This document shows, in pieces, positions 1 to 8,981 of a stretch of DNA of 64,000 nt (the stretch's first letter is position 1; each line of letters begins with the position of its first letter). Source of the stretch: Flavobacterium sp. 1355 (GTDB taxonomy: Bacteria; Bacteroidota; Bacteroidia; Flavobacteriales; Flavobacteriaceae); NCBI RefSeq assembly GCF_017833415.1, contig NZ_JAFICC010000006.1:1-64000 (forward strand). Reading direction: 5' to 3'. Both the position numbers and the translations under genes were made by a program. A model generated the notes under the pieces. It ran no database searches and was not told the DNA's origin. It worked only from the letters and a program-made list of their open reading frames with translations.

Positions 1-807
1 GCTGGGCAATCCTTCTTTGCCAGCGCAGCTACTGACGGAACTGTTCAGTTCAATAACGGAATGCGTGAAGGCGGACCTGAGAACGGCCAGTTCTTCAAAC
101 CCGGAAAAACAGGCAAGGAAACGGCAACAGACACGCACCGTATCTGGCTTAACCTGACCAATGACAAAGGGGCTTTCAAGCAGATGCTGGTTGGATATGT
201 AGACGGAGCGACAAACGATTTTGACAAAAACTATGACGGAGCAACTTTTGACGGAAACATATATGTTGATTTCTACAGTGTCAATAACCAGGATAAATTT
301 ACCATTCAGGGGCGTTCACTGCCTTTTGCAGATACCGATGTGGTTCCTTTGGGATACCGAACTACAATTGCAGGTGATTTTACCATTTCAATTGATCAGG
401 CCGATGGTGATCTTGCAAGCCAAGCTGTTTATATCGAGGACAAGACAACCGGTGTGATCCATGATCTGAAAGCCGGTAAATTTACCTTTACCACAGCAGC
501 CGGTAACTTTAACGATCGTCTGGTATTGCGTTATACCAACAAAACACTGGGCACCGGAGATTTTCAAGATACGGAGAACGGCATTTTGGTTTCGGTTAAG
601 AACAAGGTAATCAAAGTCAATTCGGCCAGGCAAACCATTAAGGAGGTTACGATCTTTGATGTTTCGGGAAAACTTCTTTATAATAAGAAGAAAGCCGGAA
701 CAACAGAATTACAGATTCCAAACCTGCAGGCAGCAAATCAGGTCCTGCTGGTAAAGGTAATCTTAGACAACAATTATACTACAGCCAAAAAGATTATCTT
801 TCAATAA
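1..807 (+). CDS. C-terminal part of a secreted protein with a T9SS sorting domain (5' end outside window)
   Basis: The reading frame is open from base 1 to the TAA at 805-807, so the gene starts left of the window; the ATG at 61 is only an internal Met. The visible 268 residues contain a block (HRIWLNL ... FKQMLVGYVDGA ... IQGRSLPF ... NDRLVLRYTNK) that recurs in the next gene and in the gene at 5266. They end in a roughly 70-residue domain with VTIFDVSGKLLYNKK and a final KKIIFQ. This fits the flavobacterial T9SS sorting signal type C-like domain, which targets proteins through the outer membrane for surface attachment or release. The function of the missing N-terminal part cannot be seen. 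A strong hairpin terminator follows. Confidence 0.85.
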   Translation, partial: AGQSFFASAATDGTVQFNNGMREGGPENGQFFKPGKTGKETATDTHRIWLNLTNDKGAFKQMLVGYVDGATNDFDKNYDGATFDGNIYVDFYSVNNQDKFTIQGRSLPFADTDVVPLGYRTTIAGDFTISIDQADGDLASQAVYIEDKTTGVIHDLKAGKFTFTTAAGNFNDRLVLRYTNKTLGTGDFQDTENGILVSVKNKVIKVNSARQTIKEVTIFDVSGKLLYNKKKAGTTELQIPNLQAANQVLLVKVILDNNYTTAKKIIFQ

Positions 808-840
808 CAGAGAAATATTTTAGCTTGAGCCCAATAAAAA

Positions 841-873
841 AATCCATTTGCCGAAAGACAAATGGATTTTTTT
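841..873 (+). terminator. Rho-independent terminator
   Basis: A perfect 10-bp inverted repeat (AATCCATTTG at 841-850 with CAAATGGATT at 859-868) has an 8-nt loop and leads into a run of seven T. It lies 33 bases after the stop of the preceding gene. Confidence 0.85.
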
Positions 874-964
874 ATTGATAAAATTTCACCTAAAGTGGGT
901 ATTGCATTATTTATGTTCAGGATCTAAATTAGCAGTTTAATCTTACATAAACTAATTTTAGATT

Positions 965-3900
965 TTGATAAAAAAAATAATGCTGCTTGTCATTTTTATT
1001 GGCCTTTGCAGCAAATCCGAAATATATTCACAGCAAGGCAAAATCGATCGTACTTTTAATACACTTGATGACGGATCAATAGGCGATGGCTTTGATTACA
1101 CTGTCAGAACGTTATCAATACAATCAGACGAAAAATTAATTGTAGGTGGAGATTATTTAAATCTCAACGGAATCCCTTCATCATACTTAACAAGACTAAA
1201 CCCAGACGGATCCATTGACGAGAGTTTTAACACAGGAACCGGTTTAAATGGAAAAGTTTATTGTTCCTATATTCAGCCAGATGGCAAGATAATTATTGGT
1301 GGAAGCTTTACAGCTTTTAACGGAATCCCGGCAGGAAAATTAATCAGGCTAAATACAGATGGATCACAGGACACATCATTCAATACTTCAATTGGGGCTG
1401 TAACTGGAATTATTTATAAGATTTGTCCGCAATCTGATGGAAAAATAATTATTGTTGGAAGTTTTCCAAAATACAATAATGTAACAGTGAACAGGGTTGC
1501 CCGTCTCCTGTCTGATGGTCAACTCGATACTACTTTTAATACAGGAGCAGGTTCAGCGGTAAATATTACAAACGTTGAAGTTTTCTCCGATGGTAAAATT
1601 TTACTGGCGGGAAACTTTACATCCTTTAACGGAGTTGATGCCCATAGAATTGTGCGCTTATTTGCTGATGGCAGAATTGATAAAAGTTTTGATACGGGAA
1701 TAGCTTTTAATGATGATGTAAGTGCAACAGTTTTGCAACCTGATGGCAAAATTATTTTAGGTGGAAAGTTTACAAGTTATAACGGAATTGCTGCTAATCG
1801 AATTATCAGATTAAATCAGGATGGAACTCCTGATGCTGATTTTTCTTCGGGTTCAGGATTCAGTAAAGAAGCTGTTCAGGTTATTAAAATGGATGCTTTT
1901 GGTAACATTATGGTTGGCGGATCTTTTACTGGAACGTATAATAATAACAGCGTTAATCGTGTTCATCTTTTAGATGCAAACGGAATTCTTAAAAATGATT
2001 TTGATATTGGCTCAGGTCCGGGTTCTGCATCTGTTATGGCTTTAGAATATAGTGCTGACGGATCCTGGTTTATTGGTGGATCTTTTTCGGTTTTTGATGG
2101 TATGAACCAGGGAAGACTGGCAAAAATAAATGCTGATGGGGAATACGATACAGAATATTTGTCTGCCGGAGTTGGATTTGATAATTCTGTTTTAAAAGTT
2201 CTGACTTTAGAAAATAAGCAGACAATGGTATTTGGTAATTTCAATAAATTTAATGGGGTTTTTTCTTCAAAAATTGCCAGAGTTTCAGAAACCGGAACTT
2301 TAGACGATACTTTTAATACAGGCCAGTCTGGCGCCAATTATCTTATAAAATCGGCTGTTTTACAAACAGATGGTAAAATTGTTTTTGGAGGAAGTTTCAC
2401 AAAATATAACGGATCAACTTGTAACCGCATTGCTCGTATACTGCCCGATGGTGGAATAGATGCATCATTTAATACAGGTACAGGTTTTAATAATCAGATA
2501 TATTCAATAGCAATTCAGCCTGATCAGAAAATTATTGTTGGAGGAAATTTTACTTCATATAATGGTTCTTCGGCCACCAGAATAATTAGATTATTACCAG
2601 ACGGATCAAGAGATTCCAGTTTTAATCCTGGTTTGGGAGCAAACGCTATCATCGATGTTGTTTTCGTTCAGCCAGATGGCAAAATTTTGGTAGGAGGCAG
2701 ATTTTCTACTTTCGATAGCAATTTGTTTTCAGGTTTGGTAAGGTTAAACGCCAACGGAAGTATCGATTCCGGTTTTAATACAGGAACCGGTTTTGATAAA
2801 AATGTATATGCAATTGCGCTCCAATCTGATCAGAAAATAATTATAGGCGGATCTTTTTTAAATTATAATGGAATTTCTCAACAAAAGATTCTAAGATTAG
2901 ATGCTAATGGAAGTCTGGATACCACTTTTGAATCCGGTTCTGGTTTTAATAAAGGAGATGTTCTCACTATTCTTATACAACCCGATGATAAAATTTTGGT
3001 TGGAGGAAGTTTTTCAGGAACTTATAAAACCAAACCAGCATTAAGGTTAATACGTCTTTTAAAATCAGGAGAATATGACTCCAACTTTCAGGCTAATTTA
3101 AACGGAAAACTATACACTATGAATTTTACTTCTGATCAAAAGTTAATAATTGGCGGTAGTTTTAACTCTGTGTCAGGAAATTCAAAGCACAGGATTGCAC
3201 GTTTAAAAATTTGTTTAGAATCGACAGTTTGGAATGGGACTGCCTGGACAAATGGTTTACCGTCTGGCGGGAAAGAAGTTACTTTCAAGGCAGATTATCC
3301 AAACTTAACTTCTGCAAGTATTTGCAGCTGTACAATTGATAGCGGAAAAACAGTAACCCTTTTTGATGGAAATACGCTAAACATTGAATTTGATTATAAT
3401 GGTTCGGGAACTTTAGTTTTGAATGATATGGCCAGCTTATATCAGGACGATGATGAAATTGTAAATAGTGGAATTGTTCATGTAAAAAGAAAATCATCGC
3501 CAATTTTAAGATTAGATTATACCTATTGGTCCTCGCCGGTGCAAAATCAAAAATTGATTGACGTTTCTCCTAACACATCATCAGATAAATTTTTTTCATT
3601 TAATTATATATCGGGTTACTGGAATTCTGAAAAATCATCAGACGATATGATACTAGGAAAAGGATATATCATCCGTGGTCCTCAGGATTTTTCGGTAACA
3701 TCTCCTGCCAGATTTGAGGCAATATTTAAGGGAACGCCAAATAACGGAGCTATTAATTTAGCATTAGGAAACGCACGCACTTATAATTTAATTGGAAACC
3801 CTTATCCGTCTGCTATTGATGCTGATTTATTAATAGAAAAAAACAGTGAGAATATCAATGGGACGCTTTATTTCTGGACACACAACACACCATTCAAAAA

Positions 3901-4816
3901 CAATATATACGCATCAGATGATTATGCTGTATACAATTTATTGGGTGGAGTTGGTACCAGAAGTTCTATTTCATCCGGATTAAATGAAATAATTCCTGAT
4001 GGGAAAATTGCATCCGGACAAGCCTTTTTTGTTATGAGCAAAAATTCAGGAGCAGTTGCGTTTAATAATAGTATGAGAATACAAGGTCAAAATACTACTT
4101 TTTTTAAACCCGGAAAGAATAATAAAAATGCAAATGAACCCAGTATAAAAAAACACCGTCTCTGGCTAAATTTAGAGAATTCAGAAGGTGTTTTTAAACA
4201 GATTCTGATTGGTTATATTCAGGGAATGCCAGAGGGATTAGATTATAATTCTGAAACTTTTAATGCGAATCAGTTTGTAGATTTCTATAGTATTTTAGAA
4301 AATAAAAACCTGGTAATTCAGGGTACAAGCATGCCATTTTCTGAAACAGATTCAGTTTTGCTTGGATATCAGACAAGTATTGACGGAAATTTTAGTTTAA
4401 AATTAGATCATCAGGATGGTTTGTTCGAAAATCAGAATATTTATATTGAAGATAAGGTTTTAAATAAAATACAGAATTTAAAAGAAAATCCATATTCATT
4501 TTCAACCGCAAAAGGAAGATTTAATGATCGTTTTGTTTTGCATTACATTGACAAAAAACTAAACAGGAAAAATGCAGAAGAGATTGAAAAAACTATTTTC
4601 ATAGGTGTCAAAGACAAATCAATTAAGATAATCTCCACTAAAGAAAATATTCAGAAAATTGATATTTATGATGTCTCAGGAAAAGTTATTTATACTAAAA
4701 ACAAAATTGATGCAGCAGAATATGAGACAGCAAATTTGCCATTTAGTAATCAGGTTTTTATAATAAAAATTACATTAACTAATTATATATTCACTCAGAA
4801 AACTCTATTTCAATAA
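965..4816 (+). CDS. Secreted delta-60 repeat (DUF5122) beta-propeller protein with T9SS C-terminal domain
   Basis: This is a 1283-residue exported protein. The start is TTG at 965, which gives a charged MIKK before a hydrophobic segment and IYSQ|Q as cleavage region; the next in-frame ATG at 980 would lose the lysines. Residues of about 25-760 hold roughly 14 copies of a 50-55 residue repeat (F-N-T-G-x-G-F ... QPDGKIIVGGSFTSYNG ... RLNxDGSxD), the delta-60/DUF5122 type thought to form beta-propellers. Residues of about 990-1283 repeat the module seen at 1-807, ending in QKTLFQ. The predicted place is the cell surface through T9SS; ligand or enzyme activity cannot be seen, and an adhesin or binding role is an inference. 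Confidence 0.85.
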   Translation: MIKKIMLLVIFIGLCSKSEIYSQQGKIDRTFNTLDDGSIGDGFDYTVRTLSIQSDEKLIVGGDYLNLNGIPSSYLTRLNPDGSIDESFNTGTGLNGKVYCSYIQPDGKIIIGGSFTAFNGIPAGKLIRLNTDGSQDTSFNTSIGAVTGIIYKICPQSDGKIIIVGSFPKYNNVTVNRVARLLSDGQLDTTFNTGAGSAVNITNVEVFSDGKILLAGNFTSFNGVDAHRIVRLFADGRIDKSFDTGIAFNDDVSATVLQPDGKIILGGKFTSYNGIAANRIIRLNQDGTPDADFSSGSGFSKEAVQVIKMDAFGNIMVGGSFTGTYNNNSVNRVHLLDANGILKNDFDIGSGPGSASVMALEYSADGSWFIGGSFSVFDGMNQGRLAKINADGEYDTEYLSAGVGFDNSVLKVLTLENKQTMVFGNFNKFNGVFSSKIARVSETGTLDDTFNTGQSGANYLIKSAVLQTDGKIVFGGSFTKYNGSTCNRIARILPDGGIDASFNTGTGFNNQIYSIAIQPDQKIIVGGNFTSYNGSSATRIIRLLPDGSRDSSFNPGLGANAIIDVVFVQPDGKILVGGRFSTFDSNLFSGLVRLNANGSIDSGFNTGTGFDKNVYAIALQSDQKIIIGGSFLNYNGISQQKILRLDANGSLDTTFESGSGFNKGDVLTILIQPDDKILVGGSFSGTYKTKPALRLIRLLKSGEYDSNFQANLNGKLYTMNFTSDQKLIIGGSFNSVSGNSKHRIARLKICLESTVWNGTAWTNGLPSGGKEVTFKADYPNLTSASICSCTIDSGKTVTLFDGNTLNIEFDYNGSGTLVLNDMASLYQDDDEIVNSGIVHVKRKSSPILRLDYTYWSSPVQNQKLIDVSPNTSSDKFFSFNYISGYWNSEKSSDDMILGKGYIIRGPQDFSVTSPARFEAIFKGTPNNGAINLALGNARTYNLIGNPYPSAIDADLLIEKNSENINGTLYFWTHNTPFKNNIYASDDYAVYNLLGGVGTRSSISSGLNEIIPDGKIASGQAFFVMSKNSGAVAFNNSMRIQGQNTTFFKPGKNNKNANEPSIKKHRLWLNLENSEGVFKQILIGYIQGMPEGLDYNSETFNANQFVDFYSILENKNLVIQGTSMPFSETDSVLLGYQTSIDGNFSLKLDHQDGLFENQNIYIEDKVLNKIQNLKENPYSFSTAKGRFNDRFVLHYIDKKLNRKNAEEIEKTIFIGVKDKSIKIISTKENIQKIDIYDVSGKVIYTKNKIDAAEYETANLPFSNQVFIIKITLTNYIFTQKTLFQ

Positions 4817-5265
4817 GAGATATAGCAACTTTTAAAAGCCTGTTTGTCCATTTTATTTTTGTAATAAAATGGAATTCCCTTTAACATTTACTTCAAAAAT
4901 ATTTAAAAAACAGCTTCTTCTTTAATTTTTTATTCTTCCTTTAGGTTTTTGCTCCTACATTATAAGCCGTTATTTTACTGGTAAATCTTATTTTAAATGT
5001 ATTAAAAAATGTGTTTAAATGTTAAATTCCTATATTTTAGCTTTGAACATTCTGACTCCTTCAAATAAAACCGTATATTGTTGTGATACTCGTACATCGC
5101 AAATTTATAAGCCTGCTACCGCCAAATTATTATTACTTACTAAATACCACAACGAAAGTATAACAGTATTTATTTACTGTTTGTTCTTCTGTTCTCAAAT
5201 TATTAAGGTATTTAGAATTTGATCAGATTTTCGTCTGACTTTGTTGATTTTAAAAAAATAACGTA
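4817..5265. other. 449-bp intergenic region without a convincing gene
   Basis: The stretch is very AT-rich. It holds a 9-bp hairpin at 4848-4872 (CCATTTTAT/ATAAAATGG) without a clear T tail, which may end the 965 gene. It also has a TAGCTTTG match to the Bacteroidota -7 box at 5038-5045, which could start a long leader for the gene at 5266. A 67-codon frame at 5019-5222 lies here, but nothing supports it as a gene. Confidence 0.5.
4848..4872 (+). terminator. Possible terminator hairpin
   Basis: A nine-bp perfect stem (CCATTTTAT with ATAAAATGG) sits about 30 bases after the stop of the delta-60 gene. No T run follows, so termination is only likely. Confidence 0.4.
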
Positions 5266-6162
5266 ATGAAAAAAAAAATACTTCTCTGCCAGGCTTTGCC
5301 TCACTTTTTAGTTCGTTGTTTTTCTTTCTCTGATCATTATTCTAAAAATGGTCAATATGTAAAGGTTAAACTTTCCTTGTTGTTTTCATTTGTTTGGTTT
5401 TCGCTTTTGGCACAACATTCTCCATTTGCTAGTAATGGGTCAATAGTTATTCCTGCAGGAACAATTGTATCAAAAAATGCAGATGATATAGAACGCCATC
5501 GCGTCTGGCTTAATATGGCAAATACCCAAGGTGCCTTTAAACAATTACTCGTCGGTTATATAGAAGGAGCTACTAACGCTCATGATAATATGTTTGATGG
5601 TGAGACTCAGGATGCAAATCCATATCTTGATTTTTATAGTATGATTGGTGATAGAAAATATGTAATTCAGGGTCGTGCACTCCCTTTTTCAGATGCCGAT
5701 TTAGTACCATTGGGATATCGTTCGGCACTTGTAAGCGACTTTACTATTTCAATAGATCAGGCAGATGGGAATTTAATAAATCAGGATATTTATATACAGG
5801 ATAAAGTAACTGGTGCAACACATAATTTAAAAACAGGCGGTTATACTTTTTCTACGGTTATTGGCACCTTCGACGATCGTTTTATATTACGTTATACAAA
5901 CAATACATTAGGAACAGGTACTTTCGAAAACATAGAGAAGGAAGTTTTCATCAGTGTAAAAAATAAGATAATCACGATTAATGCTAATGATAATTTAATT
6001 GATGAAATCTACGTTTATGATATTACCGGAAAAGAAATCTATAAAAGCAATCTAAATGATGTCGCATTTCAGATTGAAAATTTAGAATCTCAAAATCAGA
6101 TTCTTTTAGTAAGAGTCATATTAGAGAATAATAATATAACTACACAGAAAATAGTGTTTTAG
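5266..6162 (+). CDS. Short paralogue carrying only the T9SS-type C-terminal module; possible deletion remnant
   Basis: This 298-residue protein has residues of about 75-298 that match the C-terminal modules at 1-807 and 4083-4816, including HRVWLNM, FKQLLVGYIEGATN, IQGRALPF and DDRFILRYTNN, and it ends KIVF. The first 75 residues look unlike a normal leader: MKKKILL, then a Cys- and aromatic-rich stretch, then a second signal-like segment (VKLSLLFSFVWFSLLAQ). The large central region of the paralogues is absent, as expected after an internal deletion joined a leader to the tail. The frame is intact, so a small secreted protein is also possible. Confidence 0.6.
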   Translation: MKKKILLCQALPHFLVRCFSFSDHYSKNGQYVKVKLSLLFSFVWFSLLAQHSPFASNGSIVIPAGTIVSKNADDIERHRVWLNMANTQGAFKQLLVGYIEGATNAHDNMFDGETQDANPYLDFYSMIGDRKYVIQGRALPFSDADLVPLGYRSALVSDFTISIDQADGNLINQDIYIQDKVTGATHNLKTGGYTFSTVIGTFDDRFILRYTNNTLGTGTFENIEKEVFISVKNKIITINANDNLIDEIYVYDITGKEIYKSNLNDVAFQIENLESQNQILLVRVILENNNITTQKIVF

Positions 6163-6174
6163 AAGTTAAAGTTT

Positions 6175-6221
6175 AAACAAAAAAAAGCAGCTGCAAAATT
6201 ATGCAGCTGCTTTTTTTGTTT
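6175..6221. terminator. Bidirectional terminator between convergent genes
   Basis: A GCAGCTGC core stem, extended by an A-rich left arm and T-rich right arm, gives a near-perfect hairpin with an 8-nt loop. It can end both the 5266 gene and the facing gene, whose stop codon lies at its edge. Confidence 0.9.
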
Positions 6222-7086
6222 AAAGAGTTTTATATAAGCTCTGATGCGTATTTCGTATGGCTTGCTCGTTTTTATAATCAATCCATTTCTGTCCTTTGAA
6301 TTTTCTCATTAAAATATCAAAATGGCGCATAATTAAAACATTATAAGCCGCTTTTGAAAGATTGGTAATGTTTTTAGGGAATGAGCGTAAACTCATAGAA
6401 AATCCCGGAGTTAAGTATTTCATATAATGCCAATAACCTTCTGGCATGTACAGCATTTCGCCGTGTTTTAAATTTGTGATATAACCTTCTGCATTTTTGA
6501 GGGCCGGCCATTTTTCATAGTCAGGATTATCAAAATCGATATCCTCTCTTGAAATTAAGGCATGCGGAACTTTATACATATATTTTGACTGATCCGGTGC
6601 AAACAACATACATTGTTTTTCTCCATGAAAATGAAAATGCAAAATATTGGAATAATCAATATCATAATGCATAAAAACCCTTGAACTTTGACCTCCAAAA
6701 AACAGCATTGGCAATTGTTTGACTAATTTTAGCCCAATATCAGGCCATAAAAAGTCATTTTTTAAGGTTGGGATTTCTTTCATTAGATTATAAAGAAAAA
6801 TACGGTAATTGGTAGGTTTTTGTTCCAGAAGATCAATATAGTCGCTCATTTTCATTTTAGTATGCGCCTCATTAAATCCGTCTTCATGGTTTACAGGTCT
6901 GTCATCATATAACGGTACAATTGCATCACCGGCAATTTCTTTCATGTAGGACAGCTTCCATTTTTTGTAAGCAGGCCAATCTTCAGTCAATTGTTCTATG
7001 ACAACCGGAATTTGTTTTTTTACATATTGGTTTACAAAATCATCTTTTGAGATTTTTTTAACTCTTTCTATTTGTTTTAAATTCAT
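6220..7086 (-). CDS. Cupin-like/JmjC-domain Fe(II)/2-oxoglutarate oxygenase
   Basis: This 288-residue cytosolic protein fits the cupin_8/JmjC family. The HxD pair is H140 and D142 (FMHYDID), and the distal His is H220 in a GYWHY context. K157 in HGEKQ is placed like the 2-oxoglutarate-binding Lys of this fold. MLYMPEGYWHYM is the usual second jelly-roll strand. Members hydroxylate protein or small-molecule substrates using Fe(II), O2 and 2-oxoglutarate; the substrate here cannot be told. It ends at the shared terminator and lies 81 bases downstream of bioB on the same strand, so the two may be co-transcribed. Confidence 0.8.
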   Translation of the reverse strand: MNLKQIERVKKISKDDFVNQYVKKQIPVVIEQLTEDWPAYKKWKLSYMKEIAGDAIVPLYDDRPVNHEDGFNEAHTKMKMSDYIDLLEQKPTNYRIFLYNLMKEIPTLKNDFLWPDIGLKLVKQLPMLFFGGQSSRVFMHYDIDYSNILHFHFHGEKQCMLFAPDQSKYMYKVPHALISREDIDFDNPDYEKWPALKNAEGYITNLKHGEMLYMPEGYWHYMKYLTPGFSMSLRSFPKNITNLSKAAYNVLIMRHFDILMRKFKGQKWIDYKNEQAIRNTHQSLYKTL

Positions 7087-7167
7087 TTCTTAATAAAAAA
7101 AATTGCTTATAATCAGTGTGTTATAAGCAATTTAAAAAATTTTATCGAGAAATGTGAACTCTATTGA

Positions 7168-8256
7168 TTAAATTTTTGATTTAATCGAAGCTTCAAGGTT
7201 TCTTTCAATGGTATGTCCCGGTCTTGACCATTTTGGTTTTTCTCCTAAAGGAGCAAATTGAGAATCGGCAGCTTCAACAGTTTTTGGCTGTGAAACTTTA
7301 GTAAATGGTTTTTGTGGATTCAATCCTAATAATTCAAACATTTTCATGTCTTCGTGAACATCAGGGTTTGGAGTTGTCAGTAATTTATCTCCTGCAAATA
7401 TAGAATTTGCTCCTGCAAAAAAGCACATTGCCTGACCTTCGCGGCTCATATTTGTTCTTCCGGCGGATAAACGCACTTGTGTATCCGGCATTACAATTCT
7501 TGTAGTAGCAACCATTCTGATCATTTCCCAGATTTCAACTGGTTTTTCATCTTCCATCGGAGTTCCTTCAACAGCTACTAAAGCATTAATTGGCACAGAC
7601 TCCGGTTGTGGGTTCAATGTAGAAAGAGCTACAAGCATTCCTGCTCTGTCCTCAATACTTTCTCCCATTCCGATAATTCCGCCACTGCAAACCGTAACAT
7701 TTGTTTTACGTACATTCTCAATAGTTTCTAAACGGTCTTCGAAACCACGTGTCGAAATGACATCTTTATAATATTCTTCAGAAGTGTCTAAGTTGTGATT
7801 ATAAGCATATAAACCCGCTTCTGCCAAACGTTGTGCCTGATTTTCGGTAATCATACCCAAAGTACAGCATACCTCCATATCCAGTTTATTAATGGTACGA
7901 ACCATTTCTAAAACCTGGTCAAACTCTTCACCATCTTTTACATTTCTCCAGGCAGCACCCATACACACACGTGATGATCCGCTTGATTTTGCACGCAAAG
8001 CCTGTGCTTTTACCTGGCTCACACTCATTAGGTCATTTCCTTCAACCCCAGTGTTATAACGTGCGGCCTGCGGACAATAACCGCAATCTTCAGGGCATCC
8101 TCCTGTTTTAATAGATAATAATGTAGAAACCTGTACTACATTCGGATCATGATTTTGTCTGTGAATTGTTGCTGCTTCATACAGCAAATCCATCATAGGT
8201 TTATTATATATGGCGATTATTTCGTCTTTTGTCCAGTTGTGTTTTGTAATGCTCAT
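7168..8256 (-). CDS. bioB: Biotin synthase
   Basis: Radical SAM enzyme that inserts sulfur into dethiobiotin, the last step of biotin synthesis. The 362 residues have the [4Fe-4S] motif CxxxCxxC as C54, C58 and C61 (GGCPEDCGYCPQ). The conserved Cys contexts of the auxiliary [2Fe-2S] cluster follow (CMGAAW, CCTLG, CSGGIIGMGE), with its Arg in RLSAGRTNM. Length is normal for the family with a short C-terminal extension. No other bio genes are adjacent. A good promoter lies just upstream at 8279-8309, and the ATG at 8254-8256 is about 18 bases from the likely transcription start. Confidence 0.97.
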   Translation of the reverse strand: MSITKHNWTKDEIIAIYNKPMMDLLYEAATIHRQNHDPNVVQVSTLLSIKTGGCPEDCGYCPQAARYNTGVEGNDLMSVSQVKAQALRAKSSGSSRVCMGAAWRNVKDGEEFDQVLEMVRTINKLDMEVCCTLGMITENQAQRLAEAGLYAYNHNLDTSEEYYKDVISTRGFEDRLETIENVRKTNVTVCSGGIIGMGESIEDRAGMLVALSTLNPQPESVPINALVAVEGTPMEDEKPVEIWEMIRMVATTRIVMPDTQVRLSAGRTNMSREGQAMCFFAGANSIFAGDKLLTTPNPDVHEDMKMFELLGLNPQKPFTKVSQPKTVEAADSQFAPLGEKPKWSRPGHTIERNLEASIKSKI

Positions 8257-8278
8257 TGATACATTGTTTTTGAAGCTT

Positions 8279-8309
8279 CAAAAGTAGTTAAATTGTTCTA
8301 ATCAACCAA
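8279..8309 (-). promoter_or_regulatory. bioB promoter, Bacteroidota type
   Basis: On the minus strand TTG (8309-8307), a 20-nt spacer and TACTTTTG (8286-8279) match the -33/-7 consensus TTG-N19-20-TAnnTTTG. Confidence 0.75.
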
Positions 8310-8357
8310 TGATGTCTTCCGTAAATGAATATTTGATAGTTTTTTTCAAAAAAGAAA

Positions 8358-8401
8358 CACTCTAAAATCATAGAATTATATTTTTTTATGATTTTAGAGT
8401 G
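8358..8401 (-). terminator. Terminator of the membrane-protein gene upstream of bioB
   Basis: A perfect 15-bp inverted repeat (8358-8372 with 8387-8401, core ACTCTAAAATCATA) has a 14-nt loop. On the minus strand it is followed by a T-rich run (TTTCTTTTTT). It separates the 8429-8866 gene from bioB. Confidence 0.85.
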
Positions 8402-8428
8402 CCAAAATGTTTGTTTTATTTTGAAATG

Positions 8429-8866
8429 TTAATCAGCAATATATTTATTATTCCAATAGAGCATCATCATCAAAGTTACAATTACCGAAGAAGCAAGTCC
8501 TTCAAACAGCAAACAAATGCAATAAGTAGGCACAGATGGATTTCCTCCAAACATAAATGCTTCTGACAACGTTTCTACATAAGCATCGCCTCCTCTGGCA
8601 TAACTATAAACCAATAACCCGAAAACACTCATTGCTACACCAACTACCGAAGTTGCCATTGCAGAAACTGCGTTTGATACAAAATTGGTTTCGCCTTCCT
8701 GCAGGTTCATTCGCATTGTTTTATTCACTCCATAAAATATAAAAAATACATTTAGAGTACGCAGGTAAAATAAATCAGCTAAACCTAATACGTTCATCAA
8801 TAAAAAATAAATGCCTATTCCGAGGAATATCAAAAAACCGTTGGTTATTTCTTTAGGTAGTTTCAT
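8429..8866 (-). CDS. Small integral membrane protein of unknown function
   Basis: This 145-residue protein has about four hydrophobic segments (residues 10-28, 35-47, 66-88 and 118-137). Short hydrophilic loops carry NKTMRMNLQEGE and YARGGDAYVETLSEA. There is no recognised motif and no catalytic signature, and I do not recognise the family. It lies between ribF and bioB on the same strand and is insulated from bioB by a strong terminator, so it probably has its own role or belongs to the ribF transcript. Confidence 0.75.
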   Translation of the reverse strand: MKLPKEITNGFLIFLGIGIYFLLMNVLGLADLFYLRTLNVFFIFYGVNKTMRMNLQEGETNFVSNAVSAMATSVVGVAMSVFGLLVYSYARGGDAYVETLSEAFMFGGNPSVPTYCICLLFEGLASSVIVTLMMMLYWNNKYIAD

Positions 8867-8981
8867 AATGGTTATTTTTTTAGAAGTTAATAGTAAGCGT
8901 TTGATAAACAGTGCTCTATCAAATTTACTAAAAAATAACTATAATGATTTAAAAATAAAGGAAAACTATAAGTCAGGTTTC

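Noticed and set aside
1000..3200. DNA tandem repeat or CRISPR-like array
   Set aside because: The periodicity of about 160 bp is the coding repeat of the delta-60 protein; there are no identical repeats with unique spacers.
5019..5222. 67-codon open frame in the 4817-5265 gap
   Set aside because: It has no conserved features, irregular composition, and is followed by a better-supported gene; a -7-like box just before its 3' part suggests leader DNA.
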